From positions 16,473,967 to 16,537,966 of the forward strand of contig CM030842.1 in assembly GCA_018105865.1 (NCBI GenBank): 64,000 bases of DNA, given 5' to 3'. Position 1 is the stretch's first letter; each line of letters opens with the position of its first letter. Source of the DNA: Metaphire vulgaris (Eukaryota > Annelida > Clitellata > Crassiclitellata > Megascolecidae). Of the stretch, positions 45,736 to 58,945 are shown in pieces. Below the pieces are notes generated by a model that did not search any database, was not told the origin of the DNA, and saw only the letters and a list, made by a program, of their open reading frames with translations. The translations under genes were made by a program, and so were the position numbers.

Positions 45736-47856
45736 GCAGTGAAGAGGGAACAAGAGGAAAATGTAGATTTTGTCGGAGAATTTCTTCAAATCGATAAGAT
45801 ATTTACATGTCTAGGCCCTATACGCCCTCTATTCAACAGGCGTTCAATTGCCTTCTCTCACACAGCGAATTAATGATAAAACTTGTATTCGATATCTATA
45901 AAACCTGTTGTAGGCCTGTAATGAACCAGATATCTTAATACGCGGCTCTTCTCTCGATCGCCCTACTAGGCATTCTGGAAGATATTCGACAGGATTTACA
46001 TTTAGTTGATGTGTTTCGTTCTCGTACAGTCATTGGCGTTAGTGTGTCGTATGAATTGGTTGGGAGTGCTCTGGTTTCGAACCCTGTAGATCGAAATGGA
46101 GAATGATATAATTGATTATTCTTGCAAAAGTTTAAGCAGTGAAGAAGGAACAATCGGAAAATGTAGATTTTGTCGGAGAATTTCTTCAAATCGATAAGAT
46201 ATTTACATGTCTAGGCCCTATACGCCCTCTATTCAACAGGCGTTCAATTGCCTTCTCTCACACAGCGAATTAATGATAAAACTTGTATTCGCTATCTATA
46301 AAACCTGTTGTAGGCCTATAATGAACCAGATATCTTAATACGCGGCTCTTCCCTCGATCGCCCTACTAGCCATTCCGTTAAGTTATTCGCCAGGTCTTTC
46401 ATTTGGTTGATGTCCTTGTTCTCGTACAGTCAATGGCGTTGGTGTGTAGTATGAAATGGCTGGGACTACTCTATTTCGAACCCTGTAGATAGAAATGGAG
46501 AATGATATAATTGATTATTCTTGCAAAAGTTTAAGCAGTGAAGAGGGAACAAGAAAAAAATGTAGATTTTGTCGGAGAATTTCTTCAAATCGATAAGATA
46601 TTTACATGTCTAGGCCCTATACGCCCTCTATTCAACAGGCGTTCAATTGCCTTCTCTCACACAGCGAATTACTGATAAAACTTGTATTCGATATCTATAA
46701 AACCTGTTGTAGGCCTATAATGAACCAGATATTTTAATACGCGGCTCTTCCCTCGATCGCCCTACTAGCCATTCCGTTAGATATTCGACAGGACTTACAT
46801 TTAGTTGATGTGTTTCGTTCTCGTACAGTCAATGGCGTTAGTGTGTCGTATGAATTGGTTGGGAGTGCTCTGGTTCGAACCCTGTAGATAGAAATGGAGA
46901 ATGATATAATTGATTATTCTTGCAAAAGTTTAAGCATTGAAGAGGGAACAATCGGAAAATGTAGATTTTGTCGGAGAATTTCTTCAAATCGATAAGATAT
47001 TTACATGTCTAGGCCCTATACGCCCTCTATTCAACAGGCGTTCAATTGCCTTCTCTCACACAGCGAATTAATGATAAAACTTGTATTCGCTATCTATAAA
47101 ACCTGTTGTAGGCCTATAATGAACCAGATATCTTAATACCCGGCTCTTCCCTCGATCGCCCTTCTAGGCATTCTGCAAGATATTCGACAGGACTTTCATT
47201 TAGTTGATGTGTTTCGTTCTCGTACAGTCATTGGCGTTAGTGTGTTGTATGAATTGGTTGGGAGTGCTCTGTTTCGAACCCTGTAGATCGAAATGGAGAA
47301 TGATATAATTGATTATTCTCGCAAAAGTTTAATGTCCCTTGTTCTCGTACAGTCAATGGCGTTGGTGTGTAGTATGAAATGGCTGGGACTACTCTATTTC
47401 GAACCCTGTAGATAGAAATGGAGAATGATATAATTGATTATTCTTGCAAACGTTTAAGCAGTGAAGAAGGAACAAGAGGAAAATGTAGATTTTGTCGGAG
47501 AATTTCTTCAAATCGATAAGATATTTACATGTCTAGGCCCTATACGCCCTCTATTCAACAGGCGTTCAATTGCCTTCTCTCACACAGCGAATTAATGATA
47601 AAACTTGTATTCGCTATCTATAAAACCTGTTGTAGGCCTATAATGAACCAGATATTTTAATACGCGGCTCTTCCCTCGATCGCCCTACTAGCCATTCCGT
47701 TAGATATTCGACAGGACTTACATTTAGTTGATGTGTTTCGTTCTCGTACAGTCATTGGCGTTAGTGTGTTGTATGAATTGGTTGGGAGTGCTCTGTTTCG
47801 AACCCTGTAGATCGAAATGGAGAATAATATAATTGATTATTCTCGCAAAAGTTTAA
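45732..47856 (-). repeat. Sat2 block 4: inverted monomers inside the composite
   Basis: About 5.3 monomers in reverse orientation, with TTAA joints near 46134, 46533, 46932, 47328 and 47453. Next to D it carries the private variants of block 1 (left flank of A). Next to E it carries TATATTATTCTCC, private to the right flank of B. So the block is a circular permutation of the A-B neighbourhood. Confidence 0.9.
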
Positions 47857-48997
47857 CCTCCTTGGCGTTAGAATAATTGTGAAAATGACGTACCAAAAGC
47901 GTTAGATTATATATTTTTGAGTCGAAACGACGTTATTACAATATTAGGCCTATCCATAATCCTAGCCAATGGCTTAGCCTTTACGGATCCAAACGAAATT
48001 TTACAGACATAAAGATATATCAATCTATGTCATAAGTGCAAAATTTCATTAGAATATATTCACTCCTTTGAGCACTTTTCAACGTTTGCGATTTGCCTTT
48101 ACTGCGTTTATATTAACCCTAACCTAACCCTAGGCAATGGCTTAGCCTGCACCGATTCAAACAGAAATTTTGAAGACATAAAAGTACATCAATCTGTGTC
48201 ATAAGTGCAAAATTTCATAAGAATATATTCACTCCTTTGAACACTTTTCAACGTTTGCGATTTGCTTTTGCTGCTTATATATTAACCTACCAAGAATGGC
48301 ATTGGAAGACGTGTGAATGGCTAGCACTTCTGACTGTCAAGTGAAGAGGACCTAGTAATCAAGTTTTTTTTCAAAAATTAGGGCACTATCTCTTGTTTTT
48401 CAAAAGTGCTTGGCATTCAGAATTTTTTGTCTGTGGTATTCTATAATGCTTAAAATGGACATTTTTAAACTACCCAGAATGGTATTGGCAGACGTGTGAA
48501 TGGCTAGCACTTCTGACTGGCAAGTGAAGAGGACCTAGTAATCAAGTTTTTTTCAAAAATTAGGGCACTATCTCTTGCATATCAAAAGTGCTTGGCATTC
48601 AGAATTTTGCCTGTGGTCATTTTATTTCGTGTTTTTTCGTGGATATTTATTCTCTATTGCTTAAATTGGACATTTCTAAACTACAAAGAATGGTATTGGC
48701 AGACGTATGAATGGCTATCACTTTTGACAGGCAAGTGAAGAGGACCTAGTAATGAAGATTTTTCAAAAATTAGGGCATTTTCTCTTGTATATCAAAAGTG
48801 CTTGGCATTCAGAATTTTGCCTGTGGTATTCTCTTTTGCTTAAAATTGACATTTTATCAAGGTGCTCTTTTATCTGTCCCAAATGTCTACATCACCGCCA
48901 GTGCCAAATGTTTCCCGCTTTTGTCAACGTAAATTTAGTTACTCTGAAACTGATATCTTGCCCGTATCACGTACGGGATTAACGCTAAGGAGGTTAA
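47853..48997 (-). mobile_element. piggyBac-like element copy E (short form, inverted)
   Basis: 1145 bp, structure as copy B. Its inner flank in reverse reads TTAAACTTTTGCGAG, its outer flank TTAA-GATATCTGG belongs to the target monomer. Confidence 0.93.
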
Positions 48998-50647
48998 GAT
49001 ATCTGGTTCATTATAGGCCTACAACAGGTTTTATAGATAGCGAATACAAGTTTTATCAGTAATTCGCTGTGTGAAAGAAGGCAATTGAACGCCTGTTGAA
49101 TAGAGGGCGTATAGGGCCTAGACATGTAAATATCTTATCGATTTGAAGAAATTCTCCGACAAAATCTACATCTTCCTCTTGTTCCTTCTTCACTGCTTAA
49201 ACTTTTGCAAGAATAATCAATTATATCATTCTCCATTTCTATCTACAGGGTTCGAACCAGAGCACTCCCAACCAATTCATACGACACACTAACGCCATTG
49301 ACTGTACGAGAACGAAACACATCAACTAAATGTAAGTCCTGTCGAATATCTAACGGAATGGCTAGTAGGGCGATCGAGGGAAGAGCCGCGTATTAAAATA
49401 TCTGGTTCATTATAGGCCTACAACAGGTTTTATAGATAGCGAATACAAGTTTTATCATTAATTCGCTGTGTGAGAGAAGGCAATTGAACGCCTGTTGAAT
49501 AGAGGGCGCATAGGGCCTAGACATGTAAATATCTTATCGATTTGAAGAAATTCTCCGACAAAATCTACATTTTCCTCTTGTTCCTTCTTCACTGCTTAAA
49601 CGTTTGCAAGAATAATCAATTATATCATTCTCCATTTCTATCTACAGGGTTCGAAATAGAGTAGTCCCAGCCATTTCATACTACACACCAACGCCATTGA
49701 CTGTACGAGAACAAGGGACATTAAACTTTTGCGAGAATAATCAATTATATCATTCTCCATTTCGATCTACAGGGTTCGAAACAGAGCACTCCCAACCAAT
49801 TCATACAACACACTAACGCCAATGACTGTACGAGAACGAAACACATCAACTAAATGAAAGTCCTGTCGAATATATTGCAGAATGCCTAGAAGGGCGATCG
49901 AGGGAAGAGCCGGGTATTAAGATATCTGGTTCATTATAGGCCTACAACAGGTTTTATAGATATCGAATACAAGTTTTATCAGTAATTCGCTGTGTGAGAG
50001 AAGGCAATTGAACGCTTGTTGAATAGAGGGCGTATAGGGCCTAGACATGTAAATATCTTATCGATTTGAAGAAATTCTCCGACAAAATCTACATTTTCCG
50101 ATTGTTCCCCCTTCACTGCTTAAACTTTTGCAAGAATAATCAATTATATCATTCTCCATTTCTATCTACAGGGTTCGAACCAGAGCACTCCCAACCAATT
50201 CATACGACACACTAACGCCATTGACTGTACGAGAACGAAACACATCAACTAAATGTAAGTCCTGTCGAATATCTAACGGAATGGCTAGTAGGGCGATCGA
50301 GGGAAGAGCCGCGTATTAAAATATCTGGTTCATTATAGGCCTACAACAGGTTTTATAGATAGCGAATACAAGTTTTATCATTAATTCGCTGTGTGAGAGA
50401 AGGCAATTGAACGCCTGTTGAATAGAGGGCGTATAGGGCCTAGACATGTAAATATCTTATCGATTTGAAGAAATTCTCCGACAAAATCTACATTTTCCTC
50501 TTGTTCCTTCTTCACTGCTTAAACGTTTGCAAGAATAATCAATTATATCATTCTCCATTTCTATCTACAGGGTTCGAAATAGAGTAGTCCCAGCCATTTC
50601 ATACTACACACCAACGCCATTGACTGTACGAGAACAAGGGACATTAA
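48994..50647 (+). repeat. Sat2 block 5
   Basis: Second half of the interrupted b monomer, then c and b' (joint 49721), then a, c and b' up to copy F. The second higher-order unit lacks its first b monomer, a deletion by unequal exchange. Confidence 0.92.
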
Positions 50648-51784
50648 CCTCCTTAGCGTTAATCCCGTACGTGATACGGGCAAGATATCAGTTTCAGAGT
50701 AACTAAATTTACGTTGACAAAAGCGGGAAACATTTGGCACTGGCGGTGATGTAGACATTTGGGACAGGTAAAAGAGCACCTTGATAAAATGTCAATTTTA
50801 AGCAAAAGAGAATACCACAGGCAAAATTCTGAATGCCAAGCACTTTTGATATACAAGAGAAAATGCCTAATTTTGAAAAATCTTCATTACTAGGTCCTCT
50901 TCACATGCCTGTCAAAAGTGATAGCCATTCACACGTCTGCCAATACCATTCTTTGTAGTTTAGAAATTTCCAATTTAAGCAATAGAGAATAAATATCCAC
51001 GAAAAACACGAAATAAAATGACCACAGGCAAAATTCTGAATGCCAAGCACTTTTGATATACAAGAGATAGTGCCTAATTTTTTGAAAAAAACTTGATTAC
51101 TAGGTCCTCTTCACTTGCCAGTCAGAAGTGCTAGCCATTCACACGTCTGCCAATACCATTCTGGGTAGTTTAAAAATGTCCATTTTAAGCATTATAGAAT
51201 ACCACAGACAAAAAATTCTGAATGCCAAGCACTTTTGAAAAACAAGAGATAGTGCCCTAATTTTTGAAAAAAACTTGATTACTAGGTCCTCTTCACTTGA
51301 CAGTCAGAAGTGCTAGCCATTCACACGTCTTCCAATGCCATTCTTGGTAGGTTAATAAATAAGCAGCAAAAGCAAATCGCAAACGTTGAAAAGTGTTCAA
51401 AGGAGTGAATATATTCTTATGAAATTTTGCACTTATGACACAGATTGATGTACTTTTATGTCTTCAAAATTTCGTTTGAATCGGTGCAGGCTAAGCCATT
51501 GCCTAGGGTTAGGGTTAGGGTTAATATAAACGCAGTAAAGGCAAATCGCAAACGTTGAAAAGTGCTCAAAGGAGTGAATATATTCTAATGAAATTTTGCA
51601 CTTATGACATAGATTGATATATCTTTATGTCTGTAAAATTTCGTTTGGATCCGTAAAGGCTAAGCCATTGGCTAGGATTATGGATAGGCCTAATATTGTA
51701 ATAACGTCGTTTCGACTCAAAAATATATAATCTAACGCTTTTGGTACGTCATTTTCACAATTATTCTAACGCCAAGGAGGTTAA
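50644..51784 (+). mobile_element. piggyBac-like element copy F (short form)
   Basis: 1141 bp, inserted at the same b'/a joint type as copy C with the same flanks. C and F are therefore probably duplicates carried along by amplification of the array and not independent insertions. Confidence 0.94.
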
Positions 51785-54700
51785 ACTTTTGCGAGAATAA
51801 TCAATTATATCATTCTCCATTTCGATCTACAGGGTTCGAAACAGAGCACTCCCAACCAATTCATACAACACACTAACGCCAATGACTGTACGAGAACGAA
51901 ACACATCAACGAAATGAAAGTCCTGTCGAATATCTTGCAGAATGCCTAGAAGGGCGATCGAGGGAAGAGCCGGGTATTAAGATATCTGGTTCATTATAGG
52001 CCTACAACAGCTTTTATAGATATCGAATACAAGTTTTATCAGTAATTCGCTGTGTGAGAGAAGGCAATTGAACGCCTGTTGAATAGAGGGCGTATAGGGC
52101 CTAGACATGTAAATATCTTATCGATTTGAAGAAATTCTCCGACAAAATCTACATTTTCCGATTGTTCCCTCTTCAATGCTTAAACTTTTGCAAGAATAAT
52201 CAATTATATCATTCTCCATTTCTATATACAGGGTTCGAAATAGAGTACTCCCAGCCATTTCATACTACACACTAACGCCATTGACTGTACGAGAACAAGG
52301 GACATCAACCAAATGAAAGACCTGGCGAATAACTTAACGGAATGGCTAGTAGGGCTATCGAGGAAGAGCCGCGTATTAAGATATCTGGTTCATTATAGGC
52401 CTACAACAGGTTTTATAGATAGCGAATACAAGTTTTATCAGTAATTCGCTGTGTGAAAGAAGGCAATTGAACGCCTGTTGAATAGAGGGCGTATAGGGCC
52501 TAGACATGTAAATATCTTATCGATTTGAAGAAATTCTCCGACAAAATCTACATCTTCCTCTTGTTCCTTCTTCACTGCTTAAACTTTTGCAAGAATAATC
52601 AATTATATCATTCTCCATTTCTATCTACAGGGTTCGAACCAGAGCACTCCCAACCAATTCATACGACACACTAACGCCATTGACTGTACGAGAACGAAAC
52701 ACATCAACTAAATGTAAGTCCTGTCGAATATCTAACGGAATGGCTAGTAGGGCGATCGAGGGAAGAGCCGCGTATTAAAATATCTGGTTCATTATAGGCC
52801 TACAACAGGTTTTATAGATAGCGAATACAAGTTTTATCATTAATTCGCTGTGTGAGAGAAGGCAATTGAACGCCTGTTGAATAGAGGCGTATAGGGCCTA
52901 GACATGTAAATATCTTATCGATTTGAAGAAATTCTCCGACAAAATCTACATTTTCCTCTTGTTCCTTCTTCACTGCTTAAACGTTTGCAAGAATAATCAA
53001 TTATATCATTCTCCATTTCTATCTACAGGGTTCGAAATAGAGTAGTCCCAGCCATTTCATACTACACACCAACGCCATTGACTGTACGAGAACAAGGGAC
53101 ATTAAACTTTTGCGAGAATAATCAATTATATCATTCTCCATTTCGATCTACAGGGTTCGAAACAGAGCACTCCCAACCAATTCATACAACACACTAACGC
53201 CAATGACTGTACGAGAACGAAACACATCAACTAAATGAAAGTCCTGTCGAATATCTTGCAGAATGCCTAGAAGGGCGATCGAGGGAAGAGCCGGGTATTA
53301 AGATATCTGGTTCATTATAGGCCTACAACAGGTTTTATAGATATCGAATACAAGTTTTATCAGTAATTCGCTGTGTGAAAGAAGGCAATTGAACGCCTGT
53401 TGAATAGAGGGCGTATAGGGCCTAGACATGTAAATATCTTATCGATTTGAAGAAATTCTCCGACAAAATCTACATTTTCCGATTGTTCCCCCTTCACTGC
53501 TTAAACTTTTGCAAGAATAATCAATTATATCATTCTCCATTTCTATATACAGGGTTCGAAATAGAGTACTCCCAGCCATTTCATACTACACACTAACGCC
53601 ATTGACTGTACGAGAACAAGGGACATCAACCAAATGAAAGACCTGGCGAATAACTTAACGGAATGGCTAGTAGGGCTATCGAGGGAAGAGCCGCGTATTA
53701 AGATATCTGGTTCATTATAGGCCTACAACAGGTTTTATAGATAGCGAATACAAGTTTTATCAGTAATTCGCTGTGTGAAAGAAGGCAATTGAACGCCTGT
53801 TGAATAGAGGGCGTATAGGGCCTAGACATGTAAATATCTTATCGATTTGAAGAAATTCTCCGACAAAATCTACATCTTCCTCTTGTTCCTTCTTCACTGC
53901 TTAAACTTTTGCAAGAATAATCAATTATATCATTCTCCATTTCTATCTACAGGGTTCGAACCAGAGCACTCCCAACCAATTCATACGACACACTAACGCC
54001 ATTGACTGTACGAGAACGAAACACATCAACTAAATGTAAGTCCTGTCGAATATCTAACGGAATGGCTAGTAGGGCGATCGAGGGAAGAGCCGCGTATTAA
54101 AATATCTGGTTCATTATAGGCCTACAACAGGTTTTATAGATAGCGAATACAAGTTTTATCATTAATTCGCTGTGTGAGAGAAGGCAATTGAACGCCTGTT
54201 GAATAGAGGGCGTATAGGGCCTAGACATGTAAATATCTTATCGATTTGAAGAAATTCTCCGACAAAATCTACATTTTCCTCTTGTTCCTTCTTCACTGCT
54301 TAAACGTTTGCAAGAATAAACAATTATATCATTCTCCATTTCTATCTACAGGGTTCGAAATAGAGTAGTCCCAGCCATTTCATACTACACACCAACGCCA
54401 TTGACTGTACGAGAACAAGGGACATTAAACTTTTGCGAGAATAATCAATTATATCATTCTCCATTTCGATCTACAGGGTTCGAAACAGAGCACTCCCAAC
54501 CAATTCATACAACACACTAACGCCAATGACTGTACGAGAACGAAACACATCAACGAAATGAAAGTCCTGTCGAATATATTGCAGAATGCCTAGAAGGGCG
54601 ATCGAGGAAGAGCCGGGTATTAAGATATCTGGTTCATTATAGGCCTACAACAGGTTTTATAGATATCGAATACAAGTTTTATCAGTAATTCGCTGTGTGA

Positions 54701-57700
54701 GAGAAGGCAATTGAACGCCTGTTGAATAGAGGGCGTATAGGGCCTAGACATGTAAATATCTTATCGATTTGAAGAAATTCTCCGACAAAATCTACATTTT
54801 CCGATTGTTCCTCTTCAATGCTTAAACTTTTGCAAGAATAATCAATTATATCATTCTCCATTTCTATATACAGGGTTCGAAATAGAGTACTCCCAGCCAT
54901 TTCATACTACACACTAACGCCATTGACTGTACGAGAACAAGGGACATCAACCAAATGAAAGACCTGGCGAATAACTTAACGGAATGGCTAGTAGGGCTAT
55001 CGAGGAAGAGCCGCGTATTAAGATATCTGGTTCATTATAGGCCTACAACAGGTTTTATAGATAGCGAATACAAGTTTTATCAGTAATTCGCTGTGTGAAA
55101 GAAGGCAATTGAACGCCTGTTGAATAGAGGGCGTATAGGGCCTAGACATGTAAATATCTTATCGATTTGAAGAAATTCTCCGACAAAATCTACATCTTCC
55201 TCTTGTTCCTTCTTCACTGCTTAAACTTTTGCAAGAATAATCAATTATATCATTCTCCATTTCTATCTACAGGGTTCGAACCAGAGCACTCCCAACCAAT
55301 TCATACGACACACTAACGCCATTGACTGTACGAGAACGAAACACATCAACTAAATGTAAGTCCTGTCGAATATCTAACGGAATGGCTAGTAGGGCGATCG
55401 AGGGAAGAGCCGCGTATTAAAATATCTGGTTCATTATAGGCCTACGACAGGTTTTATAGATATCGAATACAAGTTTTATCAGTAATTCGCTGTGTGAGAG
55501 AAGGCAATTGAACGCTTGTTGAATAGAGGGCGTATAGGGCCTAGACATGTAAATATCTTATCGATTTGAAGAAATTCTCCGACAAAATCTACATTTTCCT
55601 CTTGTTCCTTCTTCACTGCTTAAACTTTTGCAAGAATAATCAATTATATCATTCTCCATTTCTATCTACAGGGTTCGAAATAGAGTAGTCCCAGCCATTT
55701 CATACTACACACCAACGCCATTGACTGTACGAGAACAAGGGACATTAAACTTTTGCGAGAATAATCAATTATATCATTCTCCATTTCGATCTACAGGGTT
55801 CGAAACAGAGCACTCCCAACCAATTCATACAACACACTAACGCCAATGACTGTACGAGAACGAAACACATCAACGAAATGAAAGTCCTGTCGAATATCTT
55901 GCAGAATGCCTAGAAGGGCGATCGAGGGAAGAGCCGGGTATTAAGATATCTGGTTCATTATAGGCCTACAACAGGTTTTATAGATATCGAATACAAGTTT
56001 TATCATTAATTCGCTGTGTGAGAGAAGGCAATTGAACGCCTGTTGAATAGAGGGCGTATAGGGCCTAGACATGTAAATATCTTATCGATTTGAAGAAATT
56101 CTCCGACAAAATCTACATTTTCCTCTTGTACCCTCTTCACTGCTTAAACTTTTGCAAGAATAATCAATTATATCATTCTCCATTTCTATCTACAGGGTTC
56201 GAAATAGAGTAGTCCCAGCCATTTCATACTACACACCAACGCCATTGACTGTACGAGAACAAGGGACATCAACCAAATGAAGGACCTGGCGAATAACTTA
56301 ACGGAATGGCTAGTAGGGCGATCGAGGGAAGAGCCGCGTATTAAGATATCTGGTTCATTATAGGCCTACAACAGGTTTTATAGATATCGAATACAAGTTT
56401 TATCAGTAATTCGCCGTGTGAGAGAAGGCAATTGAACGCCTGTTGAATAGAGGGCGTATAGGGCCTAGACATGTAAATATCTTATCGATTTGAAGAAATT
56501 CTCCGACAAAATCAACATTTTCCTCTTGTTCCCTCTTCACTGCTTAAACTTTTGCAAGAATAATCAATTATATCATTGTCCAGTTCGATCTTCAGGGTTC
56601 GAACCAGAGCACTCCCAACCAATTCATACGACACACTAACGCCAATGACTGTACGAGAACGAAACACATCAACTAAATGTAAGTCCTGTCGAATATCTTC
56701 CAGAATGCCTAGTAGGGCGATCGAGGGAAGAGCCGCGTATTAAGATATCTGGTTCATTATAGGCCTACGACAGGTTTTATAGATATCGAATACAAGTTTT
56801 ATCAGTAATTCGCTGTGTGAGAGAAGGCAATTGAACGCTTGTTGAATAGAGGGCGTATAGGGCCTAGACATGTAAATATCTTATCGATTTGAAGAAATTC
56901 TCCGACAAAATCTACATTTTTTTCTTGTTCCCTCTTCACTGCTTAAACTTTTGCAAGAATAATCAATTATATCATTCTCCATTTCTATCTACAGGGTTCT
57001 AAATAGAGTAGTCCCAGCCATTTCATACTACACACCAACGCCATTGACTGTACGAGAACAAGGGACATCAACCAAATGAAAGACCTGGCGAATATCTAAC
57101 GGAATGGCTAGTAGGGCGATCGAGGGATGAGCCGCGTATTAAGATATCTGGTTCATTTATAGGCCTACAACAGCTTTTATAGATATCGAATACAAGTTTT
57201 ATCATTAATTCGCTGTGTGAGAGAAGGCAATTGAACGCCTGTTGAATAGAGGGCGTATAGGGCCTAGACATGTAAATATCTTATCGATTTGAAGAAATTC
57301 TCCGACAAAATCTACATTTTCCTCTTGTTCCTTCTTCACTGCTTAAACTTTTGCAAGAATAATCAATTATATCATTCTCCATTTCGATCTACAGGGTTCG
57401 AAACAGAGCACTCCCAAACAATTCATACAACACACTAACGCCAATGACTGTACGAGAACGAAACACATCAACTAAATGAAAGTCCTGTCGAATATCTTGC
57501 AGAATGCCTAGAAGGGCGATCGAGGGAAGAGCCGGGTATTAAGATATCTGGTTCCTTTATAGGCCTACAACAGGTTTTATAGATATCGAATACAAGTTTT
57601 ATCAGTAATTCGCTGTGTGAGAGAAGGCAATTGAACGCCTGTTGAATAGAGGGCGTATAGGGCCTAGACATGTAAATATCTTATCGATTTGAAGAAATTC

Positions 57701-58945
57701 TCCGACAAAATCTACATTTTCCTCTTGTACCCTCTTCAATGCTTAAACTTTTGCAAGAATAATCAATTATATCATTCTCCATTTCTATCTACAGGGTTCG
57801 AAATAGAGTAGTCCCAGCCATTTCATACTACACACCAACGCCATTGACTGTACGAGAACAAGGGACATCAACCAAATGAAAGACCTGGCGAATAACTTAA
57901 CGGAATGGCTAGTAGGGCGATCGAGGGAAGAGCAGCGTATTAAGATATCTGGTTCATTATAGGCCTACAACAGGTTTTATAGATATCGAATACAAGTTTT
58001 ATCAGTAATTCGCTGTGTGAGAGAAGGCAATTGAACGCCTGTTGAATAGAGGGCGTATAGGGCCTAGACATGTAAATATCTTATCGATTTGAAGAAATTC
58101 TCCGACAAAATCAACATTTTCCTCTTGTTCCCTCTTCACTGCTTAAACTTTTGCAAGAATAATCAATTATATCATTCTCCATTTCGATCTACAGGGTTCG
58201 AAACAGAGCACTTCCAACCAATTAATACGACACACTAACGCCAATGACTGTACGAGAACGAAACACATCAACTACATGTAAGTCCTGTCGAATATCTTCC
58301 AGAATGGCTAGTAGGGCGATCGAGAGAAGAGCCGCGTATTAAGATATCTGGTTCATTATAGGCCTACAACAGGTTTTATAGATAGCGAATACAAGTTTTA
58401 TCATTAATTCGCTGTGTGAGAGAAGGCAATTGAACGCCTGTTGAATAGAGGGCGTATAGGGCCTAGACATGTAAATATCTTATCGATTTAAAGAAATTCT
58501 CCGACAAAATCTACATTTTCCTCTTGTTCCCTCTTCACTGCTTAAACTTTTGCAAGAATAATCAATTATATCATTCTCCATTTCTATCTACAGGGTTCTA
58601 AATAGAGTAGTCCCAGCCATTTCATACTACACACCAACGCCATTGACTGTACGAGAACAAGGGACATCAACCAAATGAAAGACCTGGCGAATATCTAACG
58701 GAATGGCTAGTAGGGCGATCGAGGGATGAGCCGCGTATTAAGATATCTGGTTCCTTTATAGGCCTACAACAGCTTTTATAGATATCGAATACAAGTTTTA
58801 TCATTAATTCGCTGTGTGAGAGAAGGCAATTGAACGCCTGTTGAATAGAGGGCGTATAGGGCCTAGACATGTAAATATCTTATCGATTTGAAGAAATTCT
58901 CCGACAAAATCTACATTTTCCTCTTGTTCCTTCTTCACTGCTTAA
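51781..58945 (+). repeat. Sat2 block 6: three higher-order units then regular monomers
   Basis: Units a-b-c-b' start at 51781, about 53101 and about 54424. From about 55745 onward the fourth monomer is full length (a-b-c-b of about 400 bp each) to the TTAA of copy G. The truncated b' is therefore a feature of the recently homogenised centre, while the right part keeps the older register. Confidence 0.93.

Larger units (their letters stand above)
44047..48997 (-). mobile_element. Composite insertion: piggyBac D, inverted Sat2, piggyBac E
   Basis: A 4.95-kb block inserted into one TTAA of a b monomer. Left flank ...GAGCCGCGTA-TTAA and right flank TTAA-GATATCTGGTTC join to form the uninterrupted sequence seen at 40230-40350, including the private variants GGGCTATCG and GTGTGAAAGAAGG. 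The outer ends are one right and one left piggyBac TIR, both copies in reverse orientation, so the whole block has the form of a single TTAA transposon carrying 2.1 kb of satellite. Confidence 0.9.

Noticed and set aside
44047..48997. Simple in-place inversion of the array
   Set aside because: An inversion would leave the target monomer's halves separated by sequence from the same place. Here the flanks rejoin to a complete monomer with a TTAA duplication, so it is an insertion.
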